A stretch of 64,000 nt of DNA, from NCBI RefSeq assembly GCF_003124125.1, contig NZ_QCXQ01000001.1, positions 186,001 through 250,000 on the forward strand, written 5' to 3'. The stretch's first letter is position 1, and each line of letters starts with the position of its first letter. The stretch comes from Levilactobacillus bambusae (GTDB lineage: Bacteria > Bacillota > Bacilli > Lactobacillales > Lactobacillaceae). The position numbers and the translations under genes are program-made. Shown here piece by piece: positions 9,273 to 19,005 of this stretch. The notes below the pieces were generated by a model. That model ran no database searches and had not been told where the DNA came from. It saw only the letters and a program-made list of their open reading frames with translations.

Positions 9273-10020
9273 AACCTTTAACCAGCCGACCTTACACCTG
9301 GATGATTTTGACGGCCCGCTAGACTTATTACTGCACTTGATTAAGGCTTCAGAAATGGATGTTTATGATATTCAAATTTCAACCATCACGGAACAGTACG
9401 TCGGGTACCTAAATTCGATGCAGGATCATCAGCTCGATGTTGCGGGAGAATACTTTGTGATGGCGGCGACGTTGATGGCGATAAAAGCCAAGATGCTGCT
9501 GCCAAAGACCCCCGTACTTGCTGATCAAGAAGATGAGTATGAAGGCGATCCCCGTGAGGAATTAGTGACCCAATTACTGGAATACAAACGGTTTCAGGAA
9601 GCCGCCCATACCTTACAAGAACGGGAACGAGATCGGCAGCAACAGTTTACCCGGCCGGAAATGGCCGTGCCCAAGGGCCTAAACTTGCATTCGGTTCGAC
9701 CGGGATTAACGTTGGCGCGATTACAAACGGCATTTTTGGACATGGCCACCCGGGTTAAGGCGGAACAACCGATGACCCGAACGATTAACGGTGAACAATT
9801 TACGGTTGCGGGGCAAATGACGACAATTTTAACGCGGCTTAAAGAACGACCACAAACCCCCGTTGCGTTTAAACACTTATTTTCCAACCATCCTCAAATG
9901 GAGGAAGTGGTGACCACCTTTATTGCCCTGTTAGAATTGACCCGGCAGCATCAATTGATGTTGCAGCAAAAAACGGATGGGGCCCCTTTAGAATTAATGT
10001 ACGTAGAGAGTGAGACATAG
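9265..10020 (+). CDS. scpA: Segregation and condensation protein A
   Basis: ScpA is the kleisin subunit that joins SMC heads and, with ScpB, forms bacterial condensin for chromosome compaction and segregation. The 251-residue product shows the kleisin N-terminus [28 protein letters not shown], a charged middle, and the C-terminal winged helix that contacts the SMC cap. ATG 9265 overlaps the end of ribT and the gene is followed at once by scpB. This is the conserved Firmicute arrangement. Confidence 0.95.
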   Translation: MSETFNQPTLHLDDFDGPLDLLLHLIKASEMDVYDIQISTITEQYVGYLNSMQDHQLDVAGEYFVMAATLMAIKAKMLLPKTPVLADQEDEYEGDPREELVTQLLEYKRFQEAAHTLQERERDRQQQFTRPEMAVPKGLNLHSVRPGLTLARLQTAFLDMATRVKAEQPMTRTINGEQFTVAGQMTTILTRLKERPQTPVAFKHLFSNHPQMEEVVTTFIALLELTRQHQLMLQQKTDGAPLELMYVESET

Positions 10021-10021
10021 G

Positions 10022-10627
10022 ATGACAAACCTAGAACAAATTGAGGCCCTGCTATTTATTAGCGGGGATGAAGGGATTACGTTAGATCAACTCGTTCGGG
10101 CAACCGGATTTATGCGGCCGGCCGTTCATGATCTTTTGGAAACCCTATCCCAAAAATATGCGGTTAACCCGGATTCAGCCATCGAAGTTTTAATTTCGGA
10201 GGACCATTATCGGTTAGCCACCAAGGCGGAATTAAGCGATCTAGTCAAAAAATACTTTGAGACGCCGCTGTCCACGAGTTTATCACCAGCTTCGCTGGAA
10301 GTTTTAGCGATTGTCGCTTACCAGCAACCCATTACACGAATTGAAATTGATGAGATTCGGGGAGTTCAAAGCAGCTCCACCGTGCAAAAATTAGTGCTTC
10401 GCCGGTTAATTGATGCATCCGGGCGGTTAGATGAACCAGGGCGGCCCAAGGTTTATCAGACTACGCCGACCTTTTTAGACTACTTTGGGTTAAAGTCAAT
10501 CGATGAGTTACCGCCACTGCCAGATCAATCGGAGCCAGCAGAAGCTGACAGTAGTGAACTATTCCTAACGGCGTTTAACCAGCAGTTAGAAAGCTCGAGC
10601 GAAGATGAAGAATTAGGAGAAGAGTAA
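10022..10627 (+). CDS. scpB: Segregation and condensation protein B
   Basis: ScpB dimers bind the ScpA kleisin and regulate the SMC ATPase. I prefer ATG 10022 (201 residues, [18 protein letters not shown]) to the GTG four codons upstream, because family members start this way. Two winged-helix domains are visible (about 1-80 and 85-160), with [24 protein letters not shown] typical of the second. The C-terminus is acidic and low in complexity. The stop codon overlaps the rluB start (TAATG). Confidence 0.93.
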   Translation: MTNLEQIEALLFISGDEGITLDQLVRATGFMRPAVHDLLETLSQKYAVNPDSAIEVLISEDHYRLATKAELSDLVKKYFETPLSTSLSPASLEVLAIVAYQQPITRIEIDEIRGVQSSSTVQKLVLRRLIDASGRLDEPGRPKVYQTTPTFLDYFGLKSIDELPPLPDQSEPAEADSSELFLTAFNQQLESSSEDEELGEE

Positions 10628-11352
10628 TGGAACGTTTACAAAAGGTACTTGCCCACGCGGGTGTTGCTTCAAGGCGCCAGTCCGAACAATTAATCGCCAG
10701 CGGTCACGTTAAGGTTAACGGTCAGGTTGTGACTGAACTTGGCGTCAAGGTTGGACTTCACGACGAGATTGCAGTGGATAATATTCCCATTGCGGCGGAA
10801 GAACCCATTTATATTTTACTAAACAAACCCCGCGGAGTGGTTTCTACGGCTAACGACGAGAAGGGGCGCAAAACGGTTTTGGATTGTATTGAGGGTGTTA
10901 GCCAGCGGATCTATCCGGTTGGTCGCTTAGATTATGATACGTCCGGGCTGCTATTATTAACCAACGACGGTCAGTTAGCTAATGAACTGACCCACCCTAA
11001 ATACGGGGTGGAGAAGGACTACGTGGCAAAGGTAGAAGGGATTCCCAGCAACGATGATATGAAAGCCTTACGTCAAGGGGTCGTCGTGGAGGGGAAACAA
11101 ACGGCCCCCGCTAAGGCCAAACTCAGATCAAGTGATAAAGAAAAGAAGACGGCAATCGTTTCACTAACGTTGCACGAAGGGCGTAACCATCAGGTTAAGA
11201 ACATGTTGGCTGCCGTTGGTCACCCGGTGGTTAAACTGACCCGGGAAAAATACGCGTTTTTAACGTTAGCGGGAGTTCAATCGGGCGATTTTCGCCGGTT
11301 GAATCCAAAGGAAGTTCAAGAGTTAAAGCGGATTGTGGCGCCAAAGAAATAA
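10627..11352 (+). CDS. rluB: 23S rRNA pseudouridine synthase RluB
   Basis: The enzyme isomerises a uridine of 23S rRNA in the peptidyl-transferase region (U2605 in E. coli numbering). The 241 residues contain an N-terminal S4 RNA-binding domain (RLQKVLAHAGVASRRQSEQL) and the RsuA-family catalytic motif GRLDYDTSGLLLLTNDG, whose Asp is the nucleophile. The length and the scpAB neighbourhood fit RluB. It is translationally coupled to scpB. Confidence 0.93.
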   Translation: MERLQKVLAHAGVASRRQSEQLIASGHVKVNGQVVTELGVKVGLHDEIAVDNIPIAAEEPIYILLNKPRGVVSTANDEKGRKTVLDCIEGVSQRIYPVGRLDYDTSGLLLLTNDGQLANELTHPKYGVEKDYVAKVEGIPSNDDMKALRQGVVVEGKQTAPAKAKLRSSDKEKKTAIVSLTLHEGRNHQVKNMLAAVGHPVVKLTREKYAFLTLAGVQSGDFRRLNPKEVQELKRIVAPKK

Positions 11353-11356
11353 GCAG

Positions 11357-11384
11357 TTGACATTTAGTAAGGATCTTTTATAAT
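11357..11384 (+). promoter_or_regulatory. Promoter of the FMN riboswitch-ribU transcript
   Basis: Consensus hexamers TTGACA (11357-11362) and TATAAT (11379-11384) are separated by 16 bases. Transcription would start near 11391, just before the aptamer. Confidence 0.85.
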
Positions 11385-11405
11385 AGTTAGTAAATAATTT
11401 AACAT

Positions 11406-11522
11406 GATCATCTTCAGGGCAGGGTGCAATTCCCGACCGGCGGTAATAGTCCGCGACCCGCGTGAGCGGTTGATTCGGTGCAACTCCGAAACCGACAGTA
11501 AAGTCTGGTAGGCAGAAGATGG
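11406..11522 (+). ncRNA. FMN riboswitch (RFN element)
   Basis: The conserved RFN blocks are all present: CATCTTCAGGGCAGGGTG, ATTCCCGACCGGCGGTAAT, AGTCCGCGACCC, GATTCGGTG, ACTCCGAAACCGACAGT, AAAGTCTGG and GCAGAAGATG closing helix P1. FMN binding stabilises P1. The bases 11508-11517 (GTAGGCAGAA) are exactly complementary to 11546-11555, which include the 5' arm of the following terminator, so they act as antiterminator when FMN is absent. The switch controls ribU downstream. Confidence 0.97.
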
Positions 11523-11542
11523 AACTGCGTCGACCACTGAAT

Positions 11543-11571
11543 GAGTTCTGCCTACGTGTAGAACTCTTTTT
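11543..11571 (+). terminator. Riboswitch-controlled terminator
   Basis: GAGTTCT (11543-11549) pairs with AGAACTC (11560-11566) and is followed by TTTTT. Its 5' arm overlaps the antiterminator pairing region. Confidence 0.92.
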
Positions 11572-11607
11572 GTGTCTCTGAAGGTGAGTTTCTAAGGAGG
11601 AACTCTA

Positions 11608-12204
11608 ATGGTTAACGGAACTCATCACACTCGATTTAGTGTTCGAACCATGGTTCAGGTGGCATTGTTTGCCTGTTGTGCGTATATCTTAATGTTTTTA
11701 TCGTTCCCAATCATTCCGTTTGTCAGTTACATGAAATTAGACTTTAGTGAAGTGGTGATCTTACTTGCAATGGTCATCTTAGGACCTACCGAGGCCATTT
11801 TAGTAAGCGCCATTGAAGCACTGCTATATTTTGTGACAACCGGGGTTGATATTCCTAACCTGATTGGTGTTGGGACCGCCTTTATTGCGGCCCTCGCCTT
11901 TATGCTCCCTATCTACTGGACGGCTAAGGCGTTAAAGAATCAGACCTTTTTAAGACGTGCAATCGTCTCGGTCCTGGTTGGAACCTTAACGTTAACAGTG
12001 GTCATGGCATTAGCTAACTGGTTGGTGATCACACCACTGTATCTGAACGTTCTGCACATGTCGATTGGGATGCCGTTAAGCAAGCTGGTTCTGTTAGGGG
12101 TAATCCCGTTTAACTTGCTTAAGGGTGTGATTATTGGGATCGTGTTTATCTTTATGATGCAGCGAATGAACGGCTGGATTGCGACCCACCGGAATCAATT
12201 TTAA
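11608..12204 (+). CDS. ribU: Riboflavin ECF transporter S component RibU
   Basis: RibU is the membrane substrate-binding subunit of an energy-coupling-factor transporter that imports riboflavin using the shared EcfAA'T module, which is not in this window. The 198-residue protein is very hydrophobic, with about six transmembrane segments. It carries FPIIPFVSYMKLDFSEVVILLA, typical of RibU. The FMN riboswitch directly upstream fixes the substrate. SD AAGGAGG precedes ATG 11608. No riboflavin biosynthesis genes lie nearby, so the cell may rely on uptake. Confidence 0.95.
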   Translation: MVNGTHHTRFSVRTMVQVALFACCAYILMFLSFPIIPFVSYMKLDFSEVVILLAMVILGPTEAILVSAIEALLYFVTTGVDIPNLIGVGTAFIAALAFMLPIYWTAKALKNQTFLRRAIVSVLVGTLTLTVVMALANWLVITPLYLNVLHMSIGMPLSKLVLLGVIPFNLLKGVIIGIVFIFMMQRMNGWIATHRNQF

Positions 12205-12214
12205 AAGATCCCTT

Positions 12215-12242
12215 AAAATCCGGTAATTAACCGGATTTTTTA
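12215..12242 (+). terminator. Terminator of ribU
   Basis: AAAATCCGG and CCGGATTTT pair across a 7-base loop and run into TTTTTT. Confidence 0.88.
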
Positions 12243-12271
12243 GTATGGTAAACTAATGGAGAAGGGGGGCA

Positions 12272-13309
12272 ATGAACGTGACACATTCGATCCTATGGTT
12301 ATTTGATCAGCATCAGGCCCGCCGGATTCGGGTAATTGAAAATACGTTTGCGGGTAAGAAAACAGTTTCTACGCTATTTTGGGGCCTGCGTTACGGTTTA
12401 TTGCCCCTGTTGGGAAGTCAAAAAAATCTGAACCGTCATCAATTGGAACGGGAAGTCCAAACTGAAATCGATGCGGGCCACGCGATTCGGACGAATCAGC
12501 AAATCCTGCTTACACCCACTGGTCAACAGCTGAAGACCGCAGGGTTGACCGAGGCCTATCATCCGCAATTTTATTCTGGCTGGCTTAACGTGGACCTAGG
12601 ACGCACCATGCAGCGGCTGCTACTGGCGGGCCAGGTTGTGTCAGAATATCGGGTGCACCAATCTCGGTATTTTCCGTATGAAACGGATTTTGAAACGATG
12701 GGGCAGGTTAAACAGTGGTTTAGGCGGAATAAGTCGGATTCACTGGGCCAGAAGTTTTATCAGGAATTAGAACGGGTATTGAACGGGGTTTCGGTACAGA
12801 CGGCGGACGACTTTGTTCGTCAGTTAATTGGTCATGATCAACCGGGCGAAACTTTAAGCCAAATTAGCCAGGCGAGTAAAATGCCGGTTGCAAGCATCCT
12901 AGCAGAACGCTTTGATGTTCTCACCCGGATGGCGCAACTTGGATCCGCCGGGGAGCTTCCACTAATCCAGGATCTTGTCGGCGACCTAGTACGGTTTCCG
13001 CTCAGTCGGGGAGCCATGACAACGTTTAATCAGTTTCAAAGGGGCCGGACGTTAGGCGAAATTGCCCAACAGTATGGTCTGAAAATTGGTACGGTGCGAG
13101 AACACCTTTTAGAGGCGGCGATTATCTTGCCCCTGGCACAATTTCCCTATGCCGCGCTGTTAGGAAGCCGAACGGATCAACTCCGGCAGCTCTATCCGGA
13201 TGAGGCCCAGATGGATGATTGGCAGTTTCAAGACATAATGGAAGCTGGATTAGACTGGGACTTTTTTTGGTTTCGGCTGTACCAGGTATGGAGGACGAAG
13301 GAAACATGA
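12272..13309 (+). CDS. ypbB: YpbB-like helix-turn-helix protein encoded before recQ
   Basis: The 345-residue product corresponds by position and features to B. subtilis YpbB, encoded directly upstream of the RecQ-family helicase RecS. Its exact function is not established. The C-terminal third has a helicase-associated helix-turn-helix segment (FQRGRTLGEIAQQYGLKIGTVREHLLEA, about residues 255-282), which in other proteins follows RecQ-type helicases. The N-terminal part has no motif I recognise. SD GGGGGG precedes ATG 12272. The stop overlaps the recQ start (ATGA), so the pair is translationally coupled and probably works together in DNA repair. Confidence 0.75.
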   Translation: MNVTHSILWLFDQHQARRIRVIENTFAGKKTVSTLFWGLRYGLLPLLGSQKNLNRHQLEREVQTEIDAGHAIRTNQQILLTPTGQQLKTAGLTEAYHPQFYSGWLNVDLGRTMQRLLLAGQVVSEYRVHQSRYFPYETDFETMGQVKQWFRRNKSDSLGQKFYQELERVLNGVSVQTADDFVRQLIGHDQPGETLSQISQASKMPVASILAERFDVLTRMAQLGSAGELPLIQDLVGDLVRFPLSRGAMTTFNQFQRGRTLGEIAQQYGLKIGTVREHLLEAAIILPLAQFPYAALLGSRTDQLRQLYPDEAQMDDWQFQDIMEAGLDWDFFWFRLYQVWRTKET

Positions 13310-14742
13310 GTGAACAATTGGAATCCCAACTTTACGAGGCGTTAGACCGGGAGTTTGGGTTTAAAACCTTTCGAACGGGACAGCTAGAAAGCCTAGCTTC
13401 GTTAATGCAGGGGCGCGATACGTTGGCAGTTCTGCCAACCGGAGCGGGGAAAACCTTAATCTACGAGTTATATGCCACGATCAAATCGGGAACGGTCCTC
13501 GTGATATCGCCCTTGCTGTCGCTCATGCAGGACCAGGTCGGCCGGCTACAAGCAGCAGGGCGACGAAAGACCGTTGCGTTAACGTCATTAACCGATTTAG
13601 CCGAACGACGAAGCCAAATTCAGCGGTTAGATCAGTATCGGATCGTTTTTTTATCTCCCGAAATGTTAGTTCGAACGGAAATTCAGGAGCGACTGCGGCA
13701 GATGAACATCAGTTTGTTCGTGGTCGATGAGGCCCACTGCATTACCCAGTGGGGTCCCGATTTCCGCCCAGAATACCTCTTGCTCGGTCAGGCCAGAAAG
13801 ATGCTAAACCAGCCCCTGACCTTAATGCTAACGGCCACCGCCTCTTCAAAAACTCAGGAGCAAATTATCCAACGGTTGGGGGTTCCAAATGCCAACCGGA
13901 TCATGACGTCCGTGAACCGGGCAAATATCTTTTTGGCCGTTGAAACGGTTAGTTCTGATCGGGAAAAGGGTCAACGGCTAGCGGACTTAGTTCGGAGTTT
14001 GCCCAAGCCTGGCGTCGTTTACTTTTCTAGTAAGCGGGCGGCAAACCAAGTGGCGGCGAACTTAAATGAGCTGGAAAATGTTGAGGCGTCCCCGTACCAC
14101 GCAGATTTAGACGGGGAACAGCGGTATAAAATTCAACAGCAATTTATGGCTGGTCAGCTTAACGTTATTTGTGCAACTAGTGCGTTTGGCATGGGGATTG
14201 ATAAAGCTGATATTCGGTTCGTCATCCATTATCATCTGCCGACCGACTTAGAAAATTATTCCCAAGAAATTGGCCGGGCCGGCCGCGATGGTCAGCCCAG
14301 TCTTGCGATTCTGCTTTACCAACCCGGGGACGAACAATTTGCTTGGAGCCTAAGCCAAGCGAGTATCCCGGACGAAGCACTGATTCAACGGTTTTATCAG
14401 CACCCATCTCAATTTCATGGTCAAGATGAACAGGTCGATCTCCTTAAATTTTACCAAGCTCATGGGGTTAACGAGTTGGCAGCCCAGCAACTCTTTAGTG
14501 ACCGAATGAAGGCCCGGCGAACCGCAATTCAGGAAATGATGACGTTTGTCACCACCCAGGGATGTCGGCGGGAGATTTTACTGCAAAAGTTTCAACCGGC
14601 ACCCTATCCGACACATAATGCCGAGTGCTGTAACGGAGAGGACACGCCGGTGCCAACGCTGCTCGGTTCACAAACCGAGCAAAAACCAACCCAGACGGTT
14701 AAAGGCAACTGGCAGAGCCGGTTGGCCAGCTTATTTTTATAA
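13306..14742 (+). CDS. recQ: RecQ-family ATP-dependent DNA helicase (RecS type)
   Basis: This is a 3'-5' superfamily 2 helicase acting in recombinational repair and replication restart. ATG 13306 follows GAGGACGAAGGAAAC and overlaps the preceding stop. The 478 residues contain RecQ motif 0 (FGFKTFRTGQLESL), Walker A LPTGAGKT, DEAH box VVDEAHC, motif III LTATA and motif VI QEIGRAGRDGQ. A partial zinc/RQC region follows (CRREILLQKFQ...CC). It lacks the HRDC domain of E. coli RecQ, like the short Firmicute RecS proteins. Confidence 0.92.
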   Translation: MSEQLESQLYEALDREFGFKTFRTGQLESLASLMQGRDTLAVLPTGAGKTLIYELYATIKSGTVLVISPLLSLMQDQVGRLQAAGRRKTVALTSLTDLAERRSQIQRLDQYRIVFLSPEMLVRTEIQERLRQMNISLFVVDEAHCITQWGPDFRPEYLLLGQARKMLNQPLTLMLTATASSKTQEQIIQRLGVPNANRIMTSVNRANIFLAVETVSSDREKGQRLADLVRSLPKPGVVYFSSKRAANQVAANLNELENVEASPYHADLDGEQRYKIQQQFMAGQLNVICATSAFGMGIDKADIRFVIHYHLPTDLENYSQEIGRAGRDGQPSLAILLYQPGDEQFAWSLSQASIPDEALIQRFYQHPSQFHGQDEQVDLLKFYQAHGVNELAAQQLFSDRMKARRTAIQEMMTFVTTQGCRREILLQKFQPAPYPTHNAECCNGEDTPVPTLLGSQTEQKPTQTVKGNWQSRLASLFL

Positions 14743-14821
14743 AAGTATTAACAAAAGGAATAGCGTTTTCATTTTGTTCGTATGGTACAATAGCGAGTGT
14801 AAGTTTTAGGGAGGTTGAACG

Positions 14822-15457
14822 ATGAATCAGAAACATGATGAACAAAATACGGATAAACCGTGGGATCAGACGTTTGCTGATGACCGTGACGATCAAGGTA
14901 ACCTGTCTCGGACCCGCATCCACAAACAAAATCATAACAATGCCTTGGTAACAACCATTCTAGTTGCCATTATCGTGCTCATTGCACTAGTATCACTCGT
15001 ATACGGCCTAGCCCGTCAGAGTGCTGCTAACCGACCCGCAAATGACGATCAGGTAGCGGCAACGGCCACTAAAAAAAGTTCGGCCAGCGAATCGGCAGCG
15101 GATAAAAAGAAGGCAGCTTCAATGTCTGCGGCTTCTTCTAAGAAGTCCGAATCTGAAAAGGCAGCGTCGGAAAAAGAGGCCAGCGAGAGGCAAAAATCTT
15201 CAACGGAATCGAGTAGTAAAGCCTCGAGTTCGACTTCAAGTAGTCAGGAAAGCGAAACGACCACTTCCAGTTCAACGGCAGAGAACAGCTCGTCTACCAC
15301 ACAATCTTCGGATACCCAATACGCTACCGTTCAAGCAGGTCAAGGAGTTTATCGGGTAGCAGCCAACGCCGGTATTTCAGAAGAAAAACTATTGGCTTTG
15401 AACGGGTTAAGTTCAGCGTCACAAATTCACCCTGGTCAAAAACTACGCGTTCGGTAG
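14822..15457 (+). CDS. Membrane-anchored LysM-domain protein (YpbE-like)
   Basis: This 211-residue protein has a charged cytoplasmic N-terminus (1-40), one transmembrane anchor (about 41-65, TTILVAIIVLIALVSLVYGL) and a long Ser/Lys/Glu/Ala-rich low-complexity linker (about 80-160). It ends in a LysM peptidoglycan-binding domain (VYRVAANAGISEEKLLALNG to HPGQKLRVR). It probably tethers the membrane to the cell wall. Its position between recS and cmk matches B. subtilis ypbE. SD GGGAGG precedes ATG 14822, and a TACAAT -10-like hexamer lies about 35 bases upstream. Confidence 0.85.
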   Translation: MNQKHDEQNTDKPWDQTFADDRDDQGNLSRTRIHKQNHNNALVTTILVAIIVLIALVSLVYGLARQSAANRPANDDQVAATATKKSSASESAADKKKAASMSAASSKKSESEKAASEKEASERQKSSTESSSKASSSTSSSQESETTTSSSTAENSSSTTQSSDTQYATVQAGQGVYRVAANAGISEEKLLALNGLSSASQIHPGQKLRVR

Positions 15458-15498
15458 TGGTATTGGTCAGGAATTTTTATGTTTAGGAGCGCTTTAAA

Positions 15499-16197
15499 GT
15501 GGAGAAACAGGGATTACAAGTTGCAATAGATGGGCCAGCGTCAGCTGGAAAAAGTACGGTTGCCAAACAGGTTGCTAAACGATTCCATTACGTTTACTGC
15601 GATACCGGGGCAATGTACCGGGCAACCACTCTCAAAGCTATGAGTACCAACGTTCCGTTAGATGACGATGACGCCGTGAGCGCCATGTTAGAAGAAACGA
15701 CCATCACTTTTCGGCCGGCTGATCCGGTTCAACGAGTACTTTTGGATGGGGAAGATGTTACAATGGCCATTCGGTCTGAAGCCGTCACAAATAACGTTTC
15801 CACCGTTTCGATGTTAAGCAACGTGCGAGCTGAGTTGACTGAGCGGATGAGAGAAATTGCGCAGGCCGGCGGAATTGTGATGGATGGCCGGGATATTGGC
15901 ACATCGGTACTACCCAATGCGGACGTCAAGATTTTCATGGTTGCCAGCGTTGACGAACGGGCTGAACGGCGGTTTAAGGATAACGCTGAAAAGGGGATCC
16001 ATACACCGCTAGACGTTTTAAAGACGGAAATCGAAACTCGGGACCACAAAGATTCAACCCGGAAGGTATCACCGTTAACCCAGGCTGAGGATGCTGTGCG
16101 GCTGGATACGACGTCGATGAGCATTGACGCGGTTGTCAATCGGGTATGTGAAATCATTGAACAAACAATTAAACAAAAAGAATCTGAAGAGAACTAA
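15499..16197 (+). CDS. cmk: Cytidylate kinase
   Basis: The enzyme phosphorylates CMP and dCMP with ATP for nucleotide recycling. The 232 residues show the P-loop DGPASAGKSTVAKQ near the N-terminus, CDTGAMYRATT, the CMP-binding DGRDIGTSVLPNA segment and the lid motif RDHKDSTRKVSPL. The start is GTG 15499 with AGGAGC eight bases upstream; no ATG fits the family N-terminus. The cmk-rpsA-der order is conserved in Firmicutes. Confidence 0.95.
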   Translation: MEKQGLQVAIDGPASAGKSTVAKQVAKRFHYVYCDTGAMYRATTLKAMSTNVPLDDDDAVSAMLEETTITFRPADPVQRVLLDGEDVTMAIRSEAVTNNVSTVSMLSNVRAELTERMREIAQAGGIVMDGRDIGTSVLPNADVKIFMVASVDERAERRFKDNAEKGIHTPLDVLKTEIETRDHKDSTRKVSPLTQAEDAVRLDTTSMSIDAVVNRVCEIIEQTIKQKESEEN

Positions 16198-16268
16198 CTT
16201 AGGACTAGCTTTTATCACCATTTTCAGCTAAAATGGTTATTAGAGTTGTCGCAAGGAGGAAATTTCGC

Positions 16269-17570
16269 ATGAGTGAAAATGGTACGAGCAATGAAAGCAA
16301 TGACATGCTCAACGCTTTAAACAGCGTTGAAGAAGTCAAGATTGGTGATGTTGTTAAGGGTGAAATCTTAGCAATTGACGAAGACCAACAATTAATCGTC
16401 GGAATCGGCGAAACGGGCATCGAAGGTGTCGTTCCTAAAAAAGAAATCATGGCTGATAACGATCAACCATTTAAAGTCGGTGACGTCTTAGATCTTGTTG
16501 TTGTTTCCAAGATTGGAAACGATAAGGAAGGCGGAAGTTACCTGTTATCACAACGTCGGCTTGCACAACGTCAGGTTTGGGATGATATTCAAAAGGCATT
16601 CGAAGCTGGCGAAACAATCACAGCCCCAGTAACCCAAGTGGTTAAGGGTGGACTTGTTGTTGACGCTGGCGTTCGTGGTTTTGTACCTGCATCAATGGTT
16701 TCGGATCACTTTGTTGAAGATTTAAACCAATTCAAGGGTCAAAACCTTGAATTTAAGATCATTGAAGTGAACCCAGCCGAAAACCGGTTGATCTTAAGTC
16801 ACCGGGCAATCGTACAGGCTGAACGTGAAGAAAAGAAGCAAGAATTGATGGCAACCTTGGCTGCCGGCGATGTTGTTGAAGGAACCGTAGCTCGCTTAAC
16901 TAACTTCGGGGCCTTCGTTGACCTCGGTGGTGTTGATGGGTTAGTTCACGTTTCTGAAATTTCATACGACCGGGTTAACAAGCCAACTGACGTCTTAAAG
17001 ACTGGTGAAAAGGTCACCGTTAAGGTTCTTTCCATCGATCCAGATCGGGACCGGATCTCATTATCAATCAAGCAAACACTCCCATCTCCATGGGATGGAA
17101 TTGAAGACAAGGCTGCCGTTGGTACTGTTCTTGAAGGAACGGTTAAACGCTTAGTTGACTTTGGGGCCTTCGTTGAAGTCTTCCCAGGTGTCGAAGGTCT
17201 GGTTCATATTTCCCAGATTTCACACAAACACATTGATAACCCATCTGACGTGTTATCAGTTGGCGATAAGGTGCAAGTTAAGGTCTTAGACGTACGTCCT
17301 GAAGATCACCGACTTGGCTTATCCATGAAGGCTTTGGAAGAAGCTCCTGAAGGGGCTGATGAAGAAGAAAGCCACAGCAACAATAACAGTAATCGCAGTG
17401 AAAGCCACCGGAACAGTGGACGGTCTAACAACCGTCGCAGCAACAACAACCGGTCACGTTCACGTGAAACTTCAATTGCTAACGCTCCAGAAGAATCAAC
17501 CGGATTTACTTTGGGTGATTTGATTGGTGACGCATTGAAGAACGATGATGACGATAACGACAACGACTAA
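16269..17570 (+). CDS. rpsA: 30S ribosomal protein S1 homologue
   Basis: S1 homologues bind mRNA and assist translation initiation; in Firmicutes the protein has fewer S1 domains than in E. coli. ATG 16269 has AAGGAGG nine bases upstream; the open frame reaches 16233 without support. The 433 residues hold four S1 domains, at about 20-90, 105-175, 195-265 (GTVARLTNFGAFVDLGGVDGLVH) and 280-350 (GTVKRLVDFGAFVEVFPGVEGLVH). A low-complexity Asn/Ser/Arg tail ends in an acidic D/N repeat. Codon use is that of a highly expressed gene. Confidence 0.93.
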   Translation: MSENGTSNESNDMLNALNSVEEVKIGDVVKGEILAIDEDQQLIVGIGETGIEGVVPKKEIMADNDQPFKVGDVLDLVVVSKIGNDKEGGSYLLSQRRLAQRQVWDDIQKAFEAGETITAPVTQVVKGGLVVDAGVRGFVPASMVSDHFVEDLNQFKGQNLEFKIIEVNPAENRLILSHRAIVQAEREEKKQELMATLAAGDVVEGTVARLTNFGAFVDLGGVDGLVHVSEISYDRVNKPTDVLKTGEKVTVKVLSIDPDRDRISLSIKQTLPSPWDGIEDKAAVGTVLEGTVKRLVDFGAFVEVFPGVEGLVHISQISHKHIDNPSDVLSVGDKVQVKVLDVRPEDHRLGLSMKALEEAPEGADEEESHSNNNSNRSESHRNSGRSNNRRSNNNRSRSRETSIANAPEESTGFTLGDLIGDALKNDDDDNDND

Positions 17571-17608
17571 TTCGATTTAGTTATTGTGTGAATCGCATAT
17601 GATATGAT

Positions 17609-17647
17609 GAAAGGGAGGACAAACGCTTTCGCGTGTGCCTCCCTTTC
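17609..17647 (+). other. Stable hairpin between rpsA and der
   Basis: GAAAGGGAGG (17609-17618) and CCTCCCTTTC (17638-17647) form a perfect 10-bp stem, extended by an inner stem CAAACGC/GCGTGTG. There is no long T-run. A TATGAT hexamer ends at 17608, so the hairpin may be the 5' end of the der transcript rather than a terminator. Confidence 0.6.
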
Positions 17648-17697
17648 GTTAGTTTACGACTAAATATCAACGATAAACAGAAAGTGAGGGGAAAAGT

Positions 17698-19005
17698 ATG
17701 GCAGATCCAATTGTAGCAATTGTTGGCCGACCAAACGTTGGTAAGTCAACGTTATTTAACCGGATTGCTGGTGATCGGATTTCGATTGTTGAAGATACGC
17801 CGGGGGTTACCCGTGACCGGATTTATACCCATGCTAATTGGCTGGGACATGACTTTCGAATGATTGATACCGGTGGAATTGAAATTGGCGATGAACCCTT
17901 TGTGACTCAAATTCAGGCGCAGGCCGAAGTCGCCATCGATGAAGCAGATGTCATCGTCTTCGTTGTCAGTGCCCGTGAAGGACTAACGGACGCTGATGAA
18001 AAGGTTGCTAAAATTCTCTACCGGTCGGATAAACCTGTGGTGTTAGCCGTTAATAAAGCGGATAACCTTGAAATGCGGGAGGATATTTATGACTTTTATT
18101 CGCTTGGATTCGGGGACCCGTATCCCATTTCCAGTGTCCACGGAACCGGGGTTGGGGATCTTTTAGATGCTGTTATTGATGGATTTCCTGACGAAGAAAA
18201 ACAGGAAGAGGATCACTCGATTCGGTTTAGCCTTATTGGTCGTCCCAACGTCGGTAAATCATCGTTAGTCAATAAGATGCTTGGTGAGGATCGGGTGATT
18301 GTGTCAAACATCGCTGGGACCACCAGGGACGCCATTGACACTAAGTTTACGGCTGACGGTAGTGAATTTACCATGGTGGATACCGCTGGGATTCGGAAGC
18401 GGGGGAAGGTTTACGAAAATACTGAACGTTACTCCGTGATGCGGGCCATGAAGGCGATTGATGAATCCGATGTCGTCTTAGTTGTTTTAAACGCAGAGGA
18501 AGGCATTCGGGAGCAGGATAAGAAGGTCGCGGGTTATGCTCACGAAGCGGGCCGGGGAATTATTATCGTTGTGAACAAGTGGGATGCCTTAAAGAAGGAT
18601 ACGCATACGATCGATGATTTTGAAGCCTTTATACGGCAGCAGTTTGAGTATCTAAGCTACGCACCGATCGTCTTCGTTTCGGCAAAAACCGGGCAGCGGT
18701 TGGATCGGTTGCCAGCGATGATTAAACGCGTCTCCGAGAACCATAATAAACGGGTTCAGTCATCAACGCTGAATGACGTGATTATGGACGCCATTGCCCT
18801 GAACCCAACGCCGTCCGTCAACGGCAAACGACTGCGGGTATACTATGCCACCCAAGTTGCAGTTGGGCCGCCAACCTTTATTGTGTTCGTGAACGATCCC
18901 GAAATGATGCATTTTTCGTACGAACGGTTCCTGGAAAATCAGATTCGGGCCCACTTCGATTTTGAGGGTACGCCAATTCACCTGATTGAGCGCGCCCGAA
19001 AGTAG
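17698..19005 (+). CDS. der: Ribosome biogenesis GTPase Der (EngA)
   Basis: Der is an essential GTPase for 50S ribosomal subunit assembly. The 435-residue protein has its two characteristic tandem G domains: [11 protein letters not shown] with DTGG and NKAD (about 9-125), and [11 protein letters not shown] with DTAG and NKWD (about 180-300). The C-terminal KH-like domain follows. SD GTGAGGGG precedes ATG 17698. Confidence 0.97.
   Translation: MADPIVAIVGRPNVGKSTLFNRIAGDRISIVEDTPGVTRDRIYTHANWLGHDFRMIDTGGIEIGDEPFVTQIQAQAEVAIDEADVIVFVVSAREGLTDADEKVAKILYRSDKPVVLAVNKADNLEMREDIYDFYSLGFGDPYPISSVHGTGVGDLLDAVIDGFPDEEKQEEDHSIRFSLIGRPNVGKSSLVNKMLGEDRVIVSNIAGTTRDAIDTKFTADGSEFTMVDTAGIRKRGKVYENTERYSVMRAMKAIDESDVVLVVLNAEEGIREQDKKVAGYAHEAGRGIIIVVNKWDALKKDTHTIDDFEAFIRQQFEYLSYAPIVFVSAKTGQRLDRLPAMIKRVSENHNKRVQSSTLNDVIMDAIALNPTPSVNGKRLRVYYATQVAVGPPTFIVFVNDPEMMHFSYERFLENQIRAHFDFEGTPIHLIERARK

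Noticed and set aside
15729-16157. 142-codon minus-strand frame inside cmk
   Set aside because: A shadow of the well-supported cmk gene, without SD or recognisable product.
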